Of a DNA stretch of 8,009 nucleotides, positions 5,906-8,009 are shown piece after piece. Both the position numbers and the translations under genes were made by a program. How positions within the stretch are numbered: position 1 is the first letter of the stretch; each line of letters starts with the position of its first letter. Source of the stretch: Pseudomonadales bacterium (GTDB lineage: Bacteria; Pseudomonadota; Gammaproteobacteria; Pseudomonadales; UBA7239); contig JAGRJA010000445.1 of the NCBI GenBank assembly GCA_020443005.1, positions 1 through 8,009 of the forward strand. Direction: 5' to 3'. The notes beneath the pieces were generated by a model, which saw nothing but the letters and a program-made list of their open reading frames with translations, was not told where the DNA came from and did not search any database.

Positions 5906-6442
5906 ATGAAATACTGCGGCCAATGCGGCGAAACCATCGTCATTGAAATTCCCGCCGGAGACAACAGGGAAAGACATGTCTGTTCGGTCTGTACCACTGT
6001 ACATTATGAAAATCCGCGTATTATTGCAGGTTGTCTGCCTGTTTTTGAAAGAAAAGTGCTCTTGTGCAAACGAGCAATTGAACCGAGATCAGGCTATTGG
6101 ACCCTGCCTGCCGGTTTCATGGAAAACGGGGAAACCACTTCAGAAGGCGCAATAAGGGAGTGTGAAGAGGAGGCCTGCTTCAGACCTGAAATCGAAAAAC
6201 TCTATTGCCTTTATAACATTCCCGATATTAATCAGGTATATTTTTTCTATCTGGCCCACTTGAAAACACCCGAGTTTGCCGCAGGCGAAGAGTCACTCGA
6301 AGTGCGGCTGTTCTCGGAGGAAGAAATCCCCTGGGAGGAACTCGCATTTCATACAATAAGACTGACACTACAACATTATTTTGAAGATCGTAAAACCGGC
6401 AGCTTCCCGTTCAGAGAGAAAGACCTGGTGAGACGGTTCTAG
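5906..6442 (+). CDS. Zinc-ribbon Nudix hydrolase (NudC-like N-terminus, ADP-ribose/NADH pyrophosphatase-type superfamily)
   Basis: The protein (178 residues) starts with a zinc ribbon made by C4/C7 and C26/C29, followed by the HYENPR linker common in this group. A Nudix domain follows, with the box from G70 (GFMENGETTSEGAIRECEEEA): E76, R84, E85, E88 and E89 match G-x5-E-x7-R-E-U-x-E-E. The next conserved glycine is replaced by C91. Such proteins hydrolyse nucleoside diphosphates linked to another moiety (NADH, ADP-ribose, FAD and similar), but the substrate cannot be read from sequence. It lacks the long C-terminal extension and SQPWPFPxS motif of true NudC. The start is fixed by the zinc ribbon beginning at residue 4, although no good Shine-Dalgarno site precedes it. 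It is divergent from nudL and converges on the yqfO-like gene. Confidence 0.88.
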   Translation: MKYCGQCGETIVIEIPAGDNRERHVCSVCTTVHYENPRIIAGCLPVFERKVLLCKRAIEPRSGYWTLPAGFMENGETTSEGAIRECEEEACFRPEIEKLYCLYNIPDINQVYFFYLAHLKTPEFAAGEESLEVRLFSEEEIPWEELAFHTIRLTLQHYFEDRKTGSFPFREKDLVRRF

Positions 6443-6468
6443 CTTCAGCCAGACGACAACCAAACCAC

Positions 6469-6783
6469 TCAGAAACCATGTAATTGCCAGACATCGAAGG
6501 CAGGTTCTTCATAAGGATGCGCCCGCTTCATTGCTGCAATCACCTGATTCAGCACATCATCATTGCAGACCAGCTCAAGCTTCCACTCCTCTACCGTTTC
6601 TACCACCCCCTTTTCGCCGATAAAAGGCTGGCTTCCGGATAAGGGGCGGAACTGCCCTTCCCCCTTGCTTTGCCAGCAACAGCAATCGTAATTGCCTATC
6701 TTTCCGGCACCTGCTGCAAAAAGCGACGCCTTTACAACCTCAAGGTGAGAGTCGGGCACAAACACCGCAATTTTATACATCAT
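6469..6783 (-). CDS. Small YqfO/NIF3-insert-like protein (CutA1-like fold)
   Basis: The 104-residue protein matches the stand-alone YqfO family seen in pseudomonads and relatives, equal to the inserted PII/CutA1-like domain of larger NIF3 proteins. Visible signatures are GAGKIGNYDCCCWQ (25-38), GEGQFRPLSGSQPFIGEKG (41-59), ETVEEWKLE (62-70) and the HPYEEPAFDVW box (89-99). The biochemical function is unknown; CutA1-like folds form trimers and the conserved His, Cys and Glu residues could bind metal (inference). Two ATGs in tandem begin the frame; the first has AGG six bases upstream. It follows the DUF481 gene by 22 bp on the same strand and is likely the last gene of that operon. Confidence 0.82.
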   Translation of the reverse strand: MMYKIAVFVPDSHLEVVKASLFAAGAGKIGNYDCCCWQSKGEGQFRPLSGSQPFIGEKGVVETVEEWKLELVCNDDVLNQVIAAMKRAHPYEEPAFDVWQLHGF

Positions 6784-6805
6784 TGAAAACCTGTATCAAA
6801 AAAAC

Positions 6806-7834
6806 CTACCAGTCATAACCAACACCAAGCGTCCATTTACTGTCATTCTTGTCGGTGCCTTTTGCAGGCAAATTATCGTGGTCCCATTCGTATTTGAATT
6901 CACCATACAATTGCTTGTTAATCAGGTATTTGATGCCCGTATCAGTTTCCAGCGTAAAATCCGAACCTTTCTCAAACGAACCCACAAGTTCATGATCATG
7001 GAACAGTTTCAGGCTGTCCCAGCGCTGCCACCAGTCCAATGCCCATCTGGCTGCCATGTAGTCCGTTTGTTGATTGCCCTTGCTGACATAATTCTGGTCG
7101 ACATAAACCAAACCACCTTCAACCTCGAGGTGACGGTTTTCATTCGACCAGAATTGATAACCAATACCACTACCCAGTTTGTAGCGTGCATCAATGTCGC
7201 TGGCCACATCCCGCGTATAGCTGGCATTGCCGTTAAGAAACCAGTTTTTATCAAAGAACCAGTCATACGCATATTTGGTCTCATAGAATTCGTCGCTGTG
7301 CCCGTTATTATCGACTTCATTTTCAAAATCGAGCGCAATGGTGTGGCGATGTTTTTGCTTGCTGAATTGCGATTTTGCAGAAATATCCCAATGCTCCTCA
7401 TCTGTATTTCCACTACTACTGGAAGCTGCAACACGAACAGAGCCTTTTTGCTTCCAGACAGGTTTTTCCGGCGGCAAATAACGCGTCATCAATGGAAGCT
7501 GATCCAGGGTGAAGTTTCGCATCTCGCCTGAGCAATCAATCATGAAACCGGTGCTGGCTGCATTTTTCAGATGACAGCTTTCTTCTGTGGTCACAACACT
7601 ACTACCTGCAACCAATACCGCTGGCAGCTGTATGTCTACAGACACCTGCAAATCAGCAATTTTTTCACGCAAGACCTCCAGTTTGCCGAAGTTTTCCGAT
7701 GAGAAGATCATACGATTCGCAGTTAATGACTCAAAACGGCCATGTACCTGATCACCATTTTTCATTATCAGGGTGTCCGCATAAACAAACCTGCAAAAAA
7801 GAAACAACATCAAACCGAACTGGACAAATTTCAT
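6806..7834 (-). CDS. DUF481 outer-membrane beta-barrel protein (YdiY-like) with signal peptide
   Basis: This 342-residue precursor begins with a signal peptide (MKFVQFGLMLFLFCRFVYA, probable cut after A19). A small N-terminal domain (about 20-120) starts DTLIMKNGDQVHGRF and contains two cysteines (C87, C101) that could pair in the periplasm. The C-terminal part (about 130-342) is the DUF481 barrel: alternating strands, the SSGNTD motif (140-145), RYKLGSGIGYQFW (217-229), EGGLVYVDQNY (239-249), and a last strand ending in aromatic W (KWTLGVGYDW), as expected for BAM-inserted proteins. ATG at 7834 has GGAA seven bases upstream and gives the signal peptide directly; a longer TTG-initiated frame would put 14 residues before it. 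It begins 4 bp after the AmpG-like stop, so coupling is likely. The role of DUF481 proteins is not established. Confidence 0.88.
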   Translation of the reverse strand: MKFVQFGLMLFLFCRFVYADTLIMKNGDQVHGRFESLTANRMIFSSENFGKLEVLREKIADLQVSVDIQLPAVLVAGSSVVTTEESCHLKNAASTGFMIDCSGEMRNFTLDQLPLMTRYLPPEKPVWKQKGSVRVAASSSSGNTDEEHWDISAKSQFSKQKHRHTIALDFENEVDNNGHSDEFYETKYAYDWFFDKNWFLNGNASYTRDVASDIDARYKLGSGIGYQFWSNENRHLEVEGGLVYVDQNYVSKGNQQTDYMAARWALDWWQRWDSLKLFHDHELVGSFEKGSDFTLETDTGIKYLINKQLYGEFKYEWDHDNLPAKGTDKNDSKWTLGVGYDW

Positions 7835-7838
7835 AAAA

Positions 7839-8009
7839 CTATTCCGAGGCTTCAAGCAAAAAATACGGGCGGGCAAAATAAATCAGCAACAACACTGGCA
7901 CACCCATCAGCGCGGTCAACAAAAAGAAAACATCGTAACCCATGGCATCAACCACTGAACCAGAGTAACCCCCAAGTATTTTGGGGAAAAGGGTCATTAA
8001 CGAACTGAA
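7839..8009 (-). CDS. ampG: C-terminal end of an AmpG-like MFS permease, truncated by window edge
   Basis: On the minus strand an open frame runs from the right edge to TAG at 7841-7839, giving the last 56 residues. The segment SSLMTLFPKILGGYSGSVVD is followed by a hydrophobic helix (FFLLTALMGVPVLLLIYFA) and a short tail ARPYFLLEASE. The LMTLxPKxxGGYSGxxVD loop and the final helix resemble the last two membrane segments of AmpG, the inner-membrane importer of GlcNAc-anhydroMurNAc muropeptides. There is no start codon inside the window upstream of this segment except internal ones, so the gene begins beyond 8009. Its last codons contain the GGAA ribosome site of the DUF481 gene. The AmpG assignment is by motif memory on a short piece; another MFS permease of that subfamily is possible. 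Confidence 0.72.
   Translation of the reverse strand, partial: FSSLMTLFPKILGGYSGSVVDAMGYDVFFLLTALMGVPVLLLIYFARPYFLLEASE

Noticed and set aside
6878..7531. Open frame of 217 codons on the plus strand opposite the DUF481 gene
   Set aside because: It has no recognisable domain, while the minus strand encodes a signal peptide, DUF481 motifs and a correct barrel end.
7742..8008. Plus-strand frame at the right edge
   Set aside because: It is low-complexity, Lys/Gln/Asn-rich, and overlaps the DUF481 signal peptide and the AmpG-like C-terminus, which are better supported.

Overview
The window looks like a stretch of a gammaproteobacterial chromosome, probably from a marine or halotolerant species. 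The basis is a complete ectoine operon with a divergent EctR-type MarR regulator, an outer-membrane DUF481 barrel, an AmpG-like permease end, and a CorB/YfjD end closely resembling the E. coli protein. Base composition is fairly balanced. Genes are tightly packed with good Shine-Dalgarno sites, and I see no IS element, phage gene, tRNA, rRNA or CRISPR array. The genus cannot be fixed from the sequence alone.

Layout. (1) Bases 2-679, plus strand: the C-terminal half of a CorB/YfjD-type protein (two CBS domains plus the transporter-associated domain), cut by the left edge. (2) Bases 761-1940, minus strand: a MarC-family membrane protein downstream of an EctR-like MarR regulator. (3) Bases 1941-2173: a 233-bp AT-rich divergent control region with an array of alternating CTAAT/ATTAG half-sites and two candidate ect promoters. 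(4) Bases 2174-4465, plus strand: ectA-ectB-ectC with 9-bp gaps, a complete ectoine pathway from aspartate semialdehyde. No ectD and no dedicated aspartokinase gene follows. (5) Bases 4487-5694, minus strand: a NudL-type CoA pyrophosphatase followed by a gamma-class carbonic-anhydrase-like protein, in one probable operon converging on ectC. (6) Bases 5695-5905: a 211-bp divergent gap rich in inverted repeats. (7) Bases 5906-6442, plus strand: a zinc-ribbon Nudix hydrolase. (8) Bases 6469-8009, minus strand: the last 56 codons of an AmpG-like MFS permease, then a DUF481 outer-membrane protein, then a small YqfO/NIF3-like protein, probably one operon cut by the right edge.

How it fits together. 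EctB aminates aspartate semialdehyde to diaminobutyrate, EctA acetylates it, and EctC cyclises the product to ectoine, an osmoprotectant. EctR most likely represses both ectABC and itself from the shared control region, and MarC may be carried on the ectR transcript. The right half is housekeeping: nucleotide/CoA clean-up and envelope functions. I found no clear previously undescribed system. The points most worth a second look are the half-site array, the ectR-marC linkage, the palindromes between the two Nudix genes, and the ampG-DUF481-yqfO arrangement.
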